NCBI GenBank assembly: GCA_038240605.1
Contig: JBBSDP010000010.1
Coordinates: 1 to 64,000, forward strand
DNA from: JBBSDP01 sp038240605
GTDB lineage: Bacteria; Planctomycetota; Phycisphaerae; Tepidisphaerales; Tepidisphaeraceae
Direction: 5' to 3'
DNA: 64,000 nucleotides
A model generated the notes under the pieces. That model was not told the DNA's origin, did not search any database, and was given only the letters and a program-made list of their open reading frames with translations. Every line of letters starts with the position of its first letter. Positions within the stretch are counted from its first letter, which is position 1. Positions 1 to 9,066 of this stretch are shown here, piece by piece. Made by a program: the position numbers and the translations under genes.

Positions 1-60
1 GACGTCACCCGCCCGACAGCCCGCGCAACCACACTCGTGAATCGGCCGCTCCGTGGCCAT
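1..60 (-). CDS. N-terminus of a small Cys-rich protein (runs off window)
   Basis: Only the first 20 codons are inside the window. The ATG reads from position 60 and is preceded by an AAGGAAGGAG-like ribosome binding site about 7 nt upstream. The visible peptide begins MATERPIHECGCAGCRAGDV, with a His-Glu-Cys-Gly-Cys-x-x-Cys cluster. Such closely spaced Cys and His residues suggest metal binding, as in metallothionein-like or small zinc proteins, but the rest is missing and no family can be assigned. Transcription is away from the neighbouring two-component system, in the same direction. Confidence 0.45.
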   Translation of the reverse strand, partial: MATERPIHECGCAGCRAGDV

Positions 61-360
61 GTCCAAACTCCTTCCTTGGAGTGAACGCGATACTACATCA
101 GACGCGCTGATTCACGAAATAGTTTCTGGACGGGTGCTTAAGTTCGTGCGAACTTCGGAGTTCAAGTTCATGTCTCCGTCTCTACCGTATTTAATTTCTC
201 CTATACCGTAGCGAGACCTCCCGTAAGGTATTAGCCAAATCAAAGGGCGCCCCCGCATCGAATCTCCGACCGAGGTTCGCTGCCTTCAATACATGACCGA
301 GGGTTGCTTGCGCGCGTTGATCGCAATCGAAATGAGTTGGCTACCGTGGGTTCTCTCCAG
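61..360. other. Gene-free stretch, AT-richer than its surroundings
   Basis: No convincing coding frame is seen. Positions about 100-240 are distinctly AT-richer than the surrounding genes and include two TACCGTA-type words (about 184-210). This probably holds the promoter of the small Cys-rich gene reading off the left edge. It also holds whatever ends transcription of the sensor kinase, but no clear terminator hairpin was found. Confidence 0.35.
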
Positions 361-1935
361 TTATTGCGCGGATGAGGAGCCGGGGGCGATGACGTGGCGG
401 GGGATTTCGGGGAAGGTCGATGGCGTCGAGGCGGGACGGCGGGCGATCGGGCGCGGGAGTTGCGGCGGGGCGACCAGGGGGCCGGAAAACGGGACCTGTA
501 CGAATGCGCGGAAGCGGTCGGGCTGAGGGAGATCGAAATGCAGATCGAGCCCCATCTGCTTGGAATAGGCGAGGGCAAGGGCGAGGCCCAGGCCGCGGTG
601 CGTGTCGGAGCGCGAGGCGTTCTTGCGCCAGAACGGCTCGCCGAGGTGGGGGAGGTCGGCGGGGGTCAGGCTCGTGTTGGTGTTGGTCACGCCCAGCTCG
701 ATAAAGCCGGCATTCACGCGGCCGTCGATGTGCAGGCAACCGCCGGCGGGCGTGTGATCGACGGCGTTGCTCAGCAGGTTGCGGATGATGATCGTCAGCA
801 GCCGTCCGTCGGCTCGCGCGACGGCGGTGGGGGGCAGGTCCCAGTCCACCTGGATTTCTTTCCCGGCAGCGGTGCCCGTCAGGGGATGCCAGGTCTCGCG
901 AACGAGCACCACAAGGTCCACTGGATCTTTCGCGAGCATCGGCGGGCCGGCCTCGGCTCGAGCGACGGCCAGGAGCGTGGAGACGATGGCGTCCATCTGC
1001 CTGGCGATCTCCATCGCGTCCTCGAAGCTCTGTCGCGTAGTCGCGGGATCGCCGGGATAGCTCAGGCCAACCTCCGCCAGCGCCCACAGCTCGGCGATCG
1101 GAGTACGCAGCTCGTGGGCGGCATCATTAGTGAAGCGCTTCTCGCGGGCGAACGCCGCACCGAGCCGGGCCAGCAGCTCGTTGAGGCGCTGGGCGATCGG
1201 CGACAGCTCCGCGGACATGTTTTCATCGCGAATACGCGTGGAGAGGGACGAGACGTCGATGGTGCGGACCTGCGCGGCCAGGCGCATCAACGGGCTCAAG
1301 CCGGAGCGCACGACCAGGGTCACCGCGGCCACGATGGCGCCGGCCAGGACCAGGCCGGCGGCGATCAGCGACCAGCGCAGCGTGCGGAGCATCTGGAGAA
1401 GATCCGACTGATCCTCGGCGAGGACGAGCGTCAGCGGCTGGGGCTCAAGCCGGGCACCGCGCCTGTCGCCGCCTGCCTGGGACGATGCGGGACGATGTAT
1501 TTCGGCGTCGCCAGCTTCTTCTTCAACGGTGGGTCGAAACTGGATGGCGACGGTGCGGCCGGGCCGGCCGTCGGGAAGCGTGAGGTCGCGGAAGCTGCCG
1601 GTTTCGTCCGCGCCCGCGGCTGACGGGAGGTCTCGATCGCCCATTGATGGAGACCGCACCACCACTGCGCCGTCAGCCCGGCGGATCTGGAAATATTGAG
1701 GATGGCGGACCGCGCCAAACTCCGGCATGAGCTGCTCGGCCGGGCTCACCTCCAGGTGATCGCGATCCCATTGCACCAGCGCACCCAGGGCGCGGGCCTT
1801 GGCGAGCAGGGCGGCGTCGAAGCGCGCCAGGAGGGCATGGCGCGTCCAGGCGTAGAATCCGCTGCCGCAAACGGCTGCGAGTCCCAGCACCGTGCCGAGC
1901 AGCGCGAGCGTGAGCTGGGAGCGGATCGATCTCAT
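361..1935 (-). CDS. Two-component sensor histidine kinase
   Basis: A membrane histidine kinase of about 524 residues. It has an N-terminal transmembrane helix, a periplasmic sensor region, a second helix near residues 185-205, a HAMP-like linker, the phosphoacceptor box FTNDAAHELRTPIAEL near residue 270 and a C-terminal HATPase with N-box IIRNLLSNAVDHTP and G2-like GLGLAL. The usual G1 box (DxGxG) is replaced by VTNTNTSLTPADLPHLGEPF, a notable deviation. A longer frame starts at 1959, but the ATG at 1935 forms an ATGA overlap with the regulator stop and has GAGG upstream, so it is preferred. It is translationally coupled to the OmpR-type regulator and divergent from an RND efflux operon, which it may control (inference). 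Confidence 0.88.
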   Translation of the reverse strand: MRSIRSQLTLALLGTVLGLAAVCGSGFYAWTRHALLARFDAALLAKARALGALVQWDRDHLEVSPAEQLMPEFGAVRHPQYFQIRRADGAVVVRSPSMGDRDLPSAAGADETGSFRDLTLPDGRPGRTVAIQFRPTVEEEAGDAEIHRPASSQAGGDRRGARLEPQPLTLVLAEDQSDLLQMLRTLRWSLIAAGLVLAGAIVAAVTLVVRSGLSPLMRLAAQVRTIDVSSLSTRIRDENMSAELSPIAQRLNELLARLGAAFAREKRFTNDAAHELRTPIAELWALAEVGLSYPGDPATTRQSFEDAMEIARQMDAIVSTLLAVARAEAGPPMLAKDPVDLVVLVRETWHPLTGTAAGKEIQVDWDLPPTAVARADGRLLTIIIRNLLSNAVDHTPAGGCLHIDGRVNAGFIELGVTNTNTSLTPADLPHLGEPFWRKNASRSDTHRGLGLALALAYSKQMGLDLHFDLPQPDRFRAFVQVPFSGPLVAPPQLPRPIARRPASTPSTFPEIPRHVIAPGSSSAQ

Positions 1936-2627
1936 GATGTTGCCTCGGCCCCATCGCATGCCTCCAGTACGTAACCCACGCCGCGCGCGGTGCGGATGAA
2001 CGAACGGCGGCCGGCCGGCAGGTCGATCTTACGCCGCAGGGCGCAGACGAGCGTATCCACCACGTTGCTCATGATCTCGGTGCTCGCGTCGTAAAGGTGC
2101 GTTTCGATCTCCGTGCGGGAGACCACCACATCCAGCCGTAACGCGAGGTACTCCAGGAGAGCGTACTCGCGCGTCGTGAGCTCGACAGGGAAGCCGTCGA
2201 GCGACACCTTGCGCCCAACGGTATCGATGACGAGCGGTCCGACTTCGACGCGCAAGCTCGGAATGTGGTGGCGGCGGCGCATGACCGAGCGGATACGCGC
2301 CAGGAGTTCGGCAAACGCGAACGGCTTCACGATGTAATCGTCGGCGCCGGCCTCGAGGCCGCGAACGCGATCTTCGACGGCGTCACGTGCGGTGAGGATC
2401 AGGACCGCGGCCTTGCAGCTTGCGCTGCGCAGCCGCTCGAGGATTCTCATGCCGCCGAGGCCCGGGAGCATGAGGTCGAGGATGATGACGTCGTAGTCGC
2501 TGGACTGGGCGAACCCGAGACCTTCGCTGCCGTTGCCGCTGATGTCGACCGTGAAGCCGGCCGACCGCAGTCCCCGCCCGACCCAGCGTTGGAGGCGTTC
2601 AGAATCTTCGACGAAAAGCACTCTCAC
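1932..2627 (-). CDS. OmpR/PhoB-family response regulator
   Basis: A 231-residue DNA-binding response regulator. The receiver domain (residues 1-115) shows the acidic pair in LFVEDS, the phosphorylatable Asp in VIILDLMLPG, the Thr in LILTARD and the Lys in YIVKPF. The C-terminal half is a winged helix with TTREYALLEYLA and the terminal RTARGVGYVLE signature. It lies directly upstream of the kinase with a 4-base overlap, so the two form an operon. The neighbouring divergent efflux genes are its likeliest targets, as in CusR/CopR-like systems, but that is inferred from position only. Confidence 0.92.
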   Translation of the reverse strand: MRVLFVEDSERLQRWVGRGLRSAGFTVDISGNGSEGLGFAQSSDYDVIILDLMLPGLGGMRILERLRSASCKAAVLILTARDAVEDRVRGLEAGADDYIVKPFAFAELLARIRSVMRRRHHIPSLRVEVGPLVIDTVGRKVSLDGFPVELTTREYALLEYLALRLDVVVSRTEIETHLYDASTEIMSNVVDTLVCALRRKIDLPAGRRSFIRTARGVGYVLEACDGAEATS

Positions 2628-2827
2628 GGTACGATTCCTTTGTACAGGAGCATAGCCCGTGGAAGGTTACGGGGAGATGATGACGCGCGTCGACTCTCCG
2701 ATCATATTGCTGTAATGTCCGGCCACTAAGCTACAAGCCGCAACCTGAAGGGAGCCCGATGCCCACCCGCGGCGACGAGGAGACGTCCGGATTTCCCAGT
2801 CTCACCGGTTTCGCCAGGGCATAGTTC

Positions 2828-4675
2828 ATGCGGCCTGCGATTTCTCACTCCATAGCCGCTGCCGCGCCGTCACACGTCAGAGCCGCGACCGTGAGGGAGC
2901 GGTGTGCGGAGAACTGCGAACACCGCTCCCTTACAGTCGCGGCTCTGAAAGAGAGTTCTGATTCGCCCGGTGCAATAAAACCGCTGGAATCCACGGCGAC
3001 ATTTTCATCGGCCCAAGGCGAGGGCGAGGGCATTGCACGACCAGCGCGAGTACCGGCCCTCACCCCAACCCTCTCCCAGAGTACTGGGAGAGGGGGCAGA
3101 ACCTTTGCCGCCGAAAATGCAACGCGCGCGGCGGTCGCGAGCACGCTTGTTGTGCTGTGGCTCGCGGGATGTGCCCGCTATCAGCCGATGCCGCTGAGCG
3201 ACGATGCGCTGCGGAAGGCATCGACGTCTCCCTCGGCTGAATCGTTGCGCCTCGAGGCGCAGCAGATTCGTCACCCGATCCTTCATCCGGTCGAGCTGGA
3301 CCTGGATTCCGGCCTGTCGCCTGATTCGGCGGGTGTGCTGGCGGTCTTGCTCAATCCGACGCTGCGCGCCGACCGCAACCGCCGGCACCTGGCCGATGCC
3401 CAGCTCCTTCAGGCCGGCCTGCTCCCCAACCCGCAGTTGACCCTGAACTACGGATGGGTGACGGGCGGCGTGACGACCGGCGCGGTCAGCCCCTATGGGT
3501 TTGGCCTCTCCTGGGACATCACTTCGCTCATCACCCATCGCGCCAAACAAAACGCCGCTCGGGCACAGGCGACATCGGTCTACCTGGACGTGGCGTGGGG
3601 CGAATGGCAGACGGCCGAAGCGGCCAAGACCGCAGTCTACGACCAGGTGGCGCTCGAGGCGCAGCTCGCGCAGGCCCGGGAGGTGGACGACCGGCTGGCG
3701 CAGAACCTGAAGTTGACCGCCAACGCCTTCGCGCGCCATGAAAGGGTCCTGCTCGACCTGGCGGCGGCGGAGTCGGCCAGCCTGGATGCGCACCTGGTGG
3801 TGCTGGGAATTCAGCAGCAGATCGGCCGGCAGCGCCTCGTGCTGCCGCGGGCGATGGGACTGTCGCCAGAAACGCGGCTAAAGCTGCGGCCGGACTTGCG
3901 ACTGCCCTCGCGCCTGAACCTGCCATCCAAGGAAGAATTGCTGAACGGGCTGGAAGAACGGCGTCTGGATCTGCTCGCCTTGCGGCGCGGGTACGATAGC
4001 CAGGAGGAGGCGCTGCGGGCGGCGGTCCTGGCGCAGTTCCCCAAGATCGGCCTCGGCTACTCGCACGCGCGGGACAATACGAACGTCATCTCCGACTCCC
4101 TCGACGTGACCGCCGACCTGCCCATCTTCGACCGCAACCAGGGCGGAATCGCCACCGAGCGGGCGACGCGGCAAAAGCTGTTCGACGAATACGTCAGCCG
4201 GCTGTACGCCGCCCGCTTCGACATTGTGACGGCCCTGGACGACATTGCCGCGGTGACGGCGCAGATCGCCGCGGCGGAGGCGGCGCTGCCCAGCCTGGAG
4301 CGGCTGGTGGAGACGTACCGCCAATCGGTCGAGCGCGGCAACGCAGACGTGCTCAGCTATTACACCGCAGTAGGCACGCTGGCGCAGAAGCGGCTGTCGG
4401 TGCTGAAGTTGAAGCAGCAGCTCATCGAGGATCGGGTGTCTTTGGAAATTGCCTCCGGGCGATTTCTGCCCGACGACGACCGCGTGCCTGCGACGCAACC
4501 GGCCACGCGGGAGAGGATCTCGACACAGCCGGCAACGGGCACCGGTCCGACGATGGGCGTAACTAGGAATTTAACGACGAATCCGACGACCAACCCGGCG
4601 GCGAATCCTGCAACCCGTCCGACGACCGATCCTGCAACAATTCTGAATCCGACGACGAGGGAGGCCCAACCGTGA
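2828..4675 (+). CDS. TolC/CzcC-like outer-membrane efflux lipoprotein
   Basis: Outer-membrane factor of a tripartite efflux pump. Conserved TolC-type sequence begins after a lipobox-like LWLAGC (Cys codon at 3170) and contains two long helical repeats, including LLQAGLLPNPQLTLNYG and ADLPIFDRNQGGIATERATR. The C-terminus is a Thr/Pro/Ala-rich tail (about residues 555-615). The first 95 or so codons read through two hairpin repeats (2878-2947 and 3069-3094) and have no family resemblance, so the true start is uncertain. No in-frame ATG is visible close upstream of the lipobox; an ATG at 3117 is out of frame. The stop overlaps the adaptor start (GTGA). Confidence 0.82.
   Translation: MRPAISHSIAAAAPSHVRAATVRERCAENCEHRSLTVAALKESSDSPGAIKPLESTATFSSAQGEGEGIARPARVPALTPTLSQSTGRGGRTFAAENATRAAVASTLVVLWLAGCARYQPMPLSDDALRKASTSPSAESLRLEAQQIRHPILHPVELDLDSGLSPDSAGVLAVLLNPTLRADRNRRHLADAQLLQAGLLPNPQLTLNYGWVTGGVTTGAVSPYGFGLSWDITSLITHRAKQNAARAQATSVYLDVAWGEWQTAEAAKTAVYDQVALEAQLAQAREVDDRLAQNLKLTANAFARHERVLLDLAAAESASLDAHLVVLGIQQQIGRQRLVLPRAMGLSPETRLKLRPDLRLPSRLNLPSKEELLNGLEERRLDLLALRRGYDSQEEALRAAVLAQFPKIGLGYSHARDNTNVISDSLDVTADLPIFDRNQGGIATERATRQKLFDEYVSRLYAARFDIVTALDDIAAVTAQIAAAEAALPSLERLVETYRQSVERGNADVLSYYTAVGTLAQKRLSVLKLKQQLIEDRVSLEIASGRFLPDDDRVPATQPATRERISTQPATGTGPTMGVTRNLTTNPTTNPAANPATRPTTDPATILNPTTREAQP
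2878..2947. repeat. 28-bp-arm inverted repeat (hairpin)
   Basis: Arms 2878-2905 and 2920-2947 are reverse complements except for two positions (C/T and G/A) that would still pair as G-U in RNA. The arm begins CAGAGCCGCGACCGTGAGGG and the spacer is 14 nt. The size and symmetry suggest a dispersed REP-like element. It lies inside the annotated 5' end of the TolC-like reading frame. Confidence 0.75.
3054..3102. repeat. REP-like hairpin, copy 1
   Basis: The stem CCCTCTCCCAG (3069-3079) pairs with CTGGGAGAGGG (3084-3094) around a 4-nt loop, preceded by GGCCCTCACCCCAA. A related element in opposite orientation lies at 19015-19052. It overlaps the putative 5' part of the TolC-like frame. Confidence 0.75.
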
Positions 4676-5985
4676 ATTCGGCGGTGCGATGGATCGTGGC
4701 GCTCGTGCTCGTTGCGGCGGCGGCGGGGGGCGGGTATTGGCTCGGCCGGCGCTCCGGCGGTGGTTCGCACGCCGAGGCCGAGGAAACGGATTCGTCCGCG
4801 GCGAAAGTGCAGCCGATCGCGACCGTCCGCACAGTGCCGATCCGACGGTCGCACATCACCAGTGAGGTGATGGCTTACGGCTCCGTGGTCGCCCAGCCCG
4901 GAGAGATGAGGATCGTCTCCGTGCCGTACGAAATTCGCGTGCGCCACATGTTCGCGACGCCTGGACAACCGGTGGAGAAGGGGGCGCCGCTGGTCGAGGT
5001 TGAGGCAAGCCCCGACACGCAGCTTGCCCTGCGGACCGCTCAGAACGACGTCGAGGCCGCCACCACGAATTTGAAGCAGATACAGGAGCGGTTCAACGAC
5101 CACCTTGCCACCAACCAGGAGCTTTACCAGGCGCGTCAGGCACTCCAGGCGGCGCAGTTGAAGCTGGAAAGCCTCACCGCGCGCGGCGTCGGGCCGGCCA
5201 CCAAACTTGCGGCTCAGAACACCGGCGTGGTCGGGAAGGTGGACGTGCAGGAGGGGCAAATCGTGACGGCGGGCGGGCCGCTGGTGGAAGTGATTACCGC
5301 CAACCGAATCGAGGTCAGGCTCGGCATTGAGCCGGAAGGTGTCGGATACCTTCAGCGCGGCCAGCCGGTGCAGCTCATGACGGTGGGCAGCCCGTCGGCC
5401 AGCGCGGTCAACGGCAAGGTGCGTCTCGTCGGCCAGCGCGTGGATCCGACCGCACGGCTTGTCGATGTCTTCGTGACGCTGCCTCAAGACTCGAAACTGC
5501 TCCTGGAGGATTTCGTCGCCGCAAAGCTGAGCCGGGTTTCGGCGGAAGGGCTGCTTGTTCCCCGTGACGCATTGGTGTCCGACGGTGCAGGGGGGTTCAC
5601 GCTCTTCGCGGTCAAAGACAGCAAAGCCGTCAAGCATTCGGTCAAAGTAGGTCTGGAAAATGATCGCGAAGTGCAAGTGATCGCGGACGACCTGCACGAG
5701 GGAGAGCTGGTTGTCGTACTGGGAAGTTACGAGCTGGAAGACGGCATGAAGGTCCAGGCGCAGCCGGCGGAAGTTACGCCAGAAGCTTCGGAGCAAGCGA
5801 CTACGGCGCCGGCGGCCACTGAGCCCGCGACGACCGGTCCGACGACGGCAGAGTCGGCAAGTGTGCCGGAGCCCGCTACTCAGCCCGCCGCAACTGAACC
5901 GGCGGCGGCGCCGCCCAGCCCGCCGAACGACTCCGCCGCATCGCGTCCTTCGACCTCGGCGTCGCAACCGGGAGGGTCCCGGTGA
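4672..5985 (+). CDS. RND efflux periplasmic adaptor (HlyD/CusB family)
   Basis: Membrane-fusion protein of 437 residues that bridges the inner-membrane pump and the outer-membrane factor. It has an N-terminal membrane anchor (residues 5-22) followed by barrel-sandwich half-motifs around a helical hairpin rich in Gln/Leu (about residues 115-165). A second lipoyl-like half follows with VVGKVDVQEGQIVTAGGPLV, then beta-barrel segments. The last 65 residues are a low-complexity Thr/Pro/Ala/Glu tail like the one on the outer-membrane partner. The GTG start overlaps the upstream stop by 4 bases, and its own stop overlaps the pump start by 4, so the three genes form a tightly coupled operon. Confidence 0.9.
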   Translation: MNSAVRWIVALVLVAAAAGGGYWLGRRSGGGSHAEAEETDSSAAKVQPIATVRTVPIRRSHITSEVMAYGSVVAQPGEMRIVSVPYEIRVRHMFATPGQPVEKGAPLVEVEASPDTQLALRTAQNDVEAATTNLKQIQERFNDHLATNQELYQARQALQAAQLKLESLTARGVGPATKLAAQNTGVVGKVDVQEGQIVTAGGPLVEVITANRIEVRLGIEPEGVGYLQRGQPVQLMTVGSPSASAVNGKVRLVGQRVDPTARLVDVFVTLPQDSKLLLEDFVAAKLSRVSAEGLLVPRDALVSDGAGGFTLFAVKDSKAVKHSVKVGLENDREVQVIADDLHEGELVVVLGSYELEDGMKVQAQPAEVTPEASEQATTAPAATEPATTGPTTAESASVPEPATQPAATEPAAAPPSPPNDSAASRPSTSASQPGGSR

Positions 5986-8900
5986 GGGTCGCACATTGGG
6001 CCACTCGCCACGCTCGGTCCATCCTCTTTCTGCTCGGCGCACTGGTCGCGGGTGGAATATTCGGCGCGCTGGCGCTCCCCGTTTCGTTGTTCCCGCGCGT
6101 TAATTTCCCGCGCGTGCAGATCAGCCTTGAAGCCGGGGATCGGCCGGCCGAGCGGATGGTGGTCGAGATCACGCGTCCGGTCGAGGAGGCGCTGCGTTCG
6201 ATTCCCGGTGTGCGGGGCGTGCAATCGATTACCGGCCGGGGCAGCGCGCAAGTGACGCTCACGTTTGAGTGGGGCGCCGACATCACCTCCGAGTTGCTCC
6301 AGGCGGAGGGGCGCGTTAACAAGCTGCTGACGTCGCTGCCGACGGGGACCACGTTTGACGTAAGGCGGATGGACCCCACCGTTTTCCCCGTCATCGCCTA
6401 CAGCATTACCTCTGATACGCGTCCGCTCACCGAACTGCACGATATCGTCCAGTACCAGCTTCGCCCGCTCCTGTCTGGCGTGAACGGCGTCGCCAACGTG
6501 AACCTGACCGGGGGCGCGAGGGCGGAATTCCGCGTCGAGCTTGATCCCGTGCGCCTCAGCGCCCACCACATGGCACCCGCGGATGTCGCGACGGCGCTGG
6601 CCGCGACGAACGTCCTCACGGCCGTCGGGCGTCTGGAGGATCGGGGAAAACTCTATCTCGTCGTCACGGACGCGCGGTTGAACAGCACGGCCGACATCAC
6701 GGCCACGGTGCTGCGGTCGTCAGGCGGCGGAATCGTACGGCTCAGCGATGTGGCGCAGGTACGGCGCGAGCCAGAGCCCGTGTACGCGCGCGCGACAGCC
6801 GACGGCCACGACGCCGTTCTGTTCAACGTGTATCAGCAGCCCGACGGGAACACCGTAAAAATCGCCCAGGGCGTGCGCGACCTGCTTGCCGCCGAAGCCG
6901 TCCGACTCCCCAGGGACGTGAAGATCACCAGTTGGTATGACCAGAGCGACCTGATCGTCGCATCGGCCCACAGCGTTCGCGATGCGGTGGCGATCGGGGT
7001 GGCGCTGGCGGCGCTGGTGCTGTTCCTGTTCCTGCGCGACTGGAAGATCACGCTCATCGCCGCGCTGGCGGTGCCGGTGGTTCTCACCATCACCGCCCTC
7101 CTGCTGTCCGTGCTGAACCAGAGCTTCAACATCATGACCCTGGGCGGCATGGCGGCCGCCGTGGGGTTGGTCATCGACGATGCGATCGTGATGTCGGAGC
7201 ACATCGTGCGCCGGCTCCGCGCCGAGCAGCGCGGAGAGCTGAAGTCGACCGTGCTGCGCGCGGCCGACGAGTTCAGCAAGCCGCTGGCCGGCTCGTCGCT
7301 CTCGACGATCGTGATCCACATTCCGCCGGCCTTCATGGTGGGCGTGGCCGGGGCGTTCTTCGCCTCGCTGTCGCTGTCGATGGCCAGCAGCCTGATCATC
7401 TCGTTCCTCGTCGCCTGGCTGGCGATCCCGGTCCTGGCGGCCGCGTGGCTGAAGGGGCGCGACGCGGCTCGGCCCGAGGGAGGCGCGTTCACCGAACGTG
7501 CGCACGGGGCCTACGCGTCGCTCATGCGCCACCTGCTGCCGCACGCGTGGGTGATCGTGCCGATCGCGGTCGTGCTGCTGGTCGCGGGGTACCTGAGCTA
7601 CCGGAGCCTTCCGAGCGGCGATCTGCCTTCGGTTGACGAGGGCGGATTCATCATCGACTACCGCGCGGCGCCCGGCACCTCGTTCAAGGAGACCGACCGC
7701 CTCTGCCGCCAGGTGGAGCAGATCGTGGCAGGCCTGCCCGAGGTACAGACCTATTCGCGGCGCACCGGCTACAACCTCGGCGGGGTGGAGCTGGGGGAAT
7801 CCAACTCCGGCGATTTTTTCGTGCGGCTCAAACCCCCGCCACGCCGGCCTATTCATGAAGTGATCGACGAGGTCGAACAGAAGATCGCCCGTTCGGTGCC
7901 GGGGCTCGACATCGAGACCGCCCAGCTCATGGAAGACATGATCGGCGACCTGACCGGGCGGCCGCAGCCGGTGGTGGTCAACCTTTATTCCGAAGACCAG
8001 GCGCAGCTCAACGACCTGGCGGAAAAGGTCAAGACCGCCCTGGAGAAGATCGACGGCGTGAAGGAGGCGCGCAGCGGCATCGTCCCCGCCGGCGATTCGC
8101 TGGACGTACACATCGATCCGGTGAAGGCCTCGCTCGAGGGGATCGACCCGGCGGCGGTCACCAAGTCGCTGGCGGACCTGCTCGGCGGCACGGTTGCCAC
8201 TCAAGTCGCGGAGCGTGAAAAGCTCATGGGCGTGCGCGTCTGGATCCCGCACGAAAGCCGGAAGACGACCAACGACATTGGCGAGCTTCAGCTTCGCGCC
8301 CCCGACGGGCACCTGTTCCCGCTCAAGCGGGTGGCGAAGGTGAGCGTGAACAGCGGCCAACCGGAGATCACCCGCGAAGACATGAAGCGCATGATCGCGG
8401 TGACGGCTCGGAGCAGCCGGGACCTGGGCTCCACGATCCGCGACGTGAAAAAGGTGCTGGACGAGCCCGGGTTGCTCCCCGCCGGCATACGCTACCGTCT
8501 CGGCGGGATGTACGAGCAGCAGCAAATCGATTTCCAGGGTTTGTTGAAGGTGATCATCGCCGCCAGCGTGCTCGTGTTCCTGCTGCTGCTGTTCCTGTAC
8601 GAAAGTTTCCGGGTCGCCATCGCAATCATGCTGACGACATTGCTAGCGATGGTTGCGGTCTTCGGCGGCCTGAGGCTGACCGGCACCCAGCTCAACATCT
8701 CGTCGCTGATGGGGATGGTGATGATCGTCGGAAACGTGACCGAGGTCGCGATCTTCTACTATTCGGAGTACGCGGACGCCGTCACGGAGCGTACTCCGTT
8801 CGAACGATTGATCGCGGCGGGGACTTACCGGATGCGGGCGATCGTCATGACGACGCTGGCGGCGATCCTGGCGCTGGCGCCGCTGGCGATGGGAATCGGA

Positions 8901-9056
8901 CAAGGCTCGGGAATGCTTCAGCCGCTTGCGATCGCGATCATCGCGGGGTTGATCGTACAGCTCCCGCTGGTGCTGATCGTCCTGCCGGCGTTGCTGGTGG
9001 TCCTGCGGTCCGCACGGTTTGAACCGCCGGTCGCGGGGCCGCGTACCCTTCCGTGA
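5982..9056 (+). CDS. RND efflux pump, inner-membrane transporter
   Basis: A 1024-residue proton-driven transporter of the AcrB/CzcA superfamily with the expected two-fold repeat of a first helix, a large periplasmic porter domain and a helical bundle. TM1 is at residues 12-31. Transmembrane segment 4 carries a paired Asp (GLVIDDAIVMSEHIVRRL), the proton-relay arrangement usual in the HAE (drug/organic) class rather than the CzcA metal class. The second half carries SSLMGMVMIVGNVTEVAIFY in the equivalent place. The GTG start at 5982 overlaps the adaptor stop. The substrate cannot be told from sequence. Confidence 0.92.
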   Translation: MRVAHWATRHARSILFLLGALVAGGIFGALALPVSLFPRVNFPRVQISLEAGDRPAERMVVEITRPVEEALRSIPGVRGVQSITGRGSAQVTLTFEWGADITSELLQAEGRVNKLLTSLPTGTTFDVRRMDPTVFPVIAYSITSDTRPLTELHDIVQYQLRPLLSGVNGVANVNLTGGARAEFRVELDPVRLSAHHMAPADVATALAATNVLTAVGRLEDRGKLYLVVTDARLNSTADITATVLRSSGGGIVRLSDVAQVRREPEPVYARATADGHDAVLFNVYQQPDGNTVKIAQGVRDLLAAEAVRLPRDVKITSWYDQSDLIVASAHSVRDAVAIGVALAALVLFLFLRDWKITLIAALAVPVVLTITALLLSVLNQSFNIMTLGGMAAAVGLVIDDAIVMSEHIVRRLRAEQRGELKSTVLRAADEFSKPLAGSSLSTIVIHIPPAFMVGVAGAFFASLSLSMASSLIISFLVAWLAIPVLAAAWLKGRDAARPEGGAFTERAHGAYASLMRHLLPHAWVIVPIAVVLLVAGYLSYRSLPSGDLPSVDEGGFIIDYRAAPGTSFKETDRLCRQVEQIVAGLPEVQTYSRRTGYNLGGVELGESNSGDFFVRLKPPPRRPIHEVIDEVEQKIARSVPGLDIETAQLMEDMIGDLTGRPQPVVVNLYSEDQAQLNDLAEKVKTALEKIDGVKEARSGIVPAGDSLDVHIDPVKASLEGIDPAAVTKSLADLLGGTVATQVAEREKLMGVRVWIPHESRKTTNDIGELQLRAPDGHLFPLKRVAKVSVNSGQPEITREDMKRMIAVTARSSRDLGSTIRDVKKVLDEPGLLPAGIRYRLGGMYEQQQIDFQGLLKVIIAASVLVFLLLLFLYESFRVAIAIMLTTLLAMVAVFGGLRLTGTQLNISSLMGMVMIVGNVTEVAIFYYSEYADAVTERTPFERLIAAGTYRMRAIVMTTLAAILALAPLAMGIGQGSGMLQPLAIAIIAGLIVQLPLVLIVLPALLVVLRSARFEPPVAGPRTLP

Positions 9057-9066
9057 GATCATCCTG

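Noticed and set aside
4360..6042. 560-codon antisense frame
   Set aside because: Covers the end of the TolC-like gene and the adaptor on the opposite strand; no domain and extreme Arg content.
6720..8525. 601-codon antisense frame
   Set aside because: Lies wholly inside the RND pump gene and has the His/Arg/Asp-rich composition of a mirror frame.
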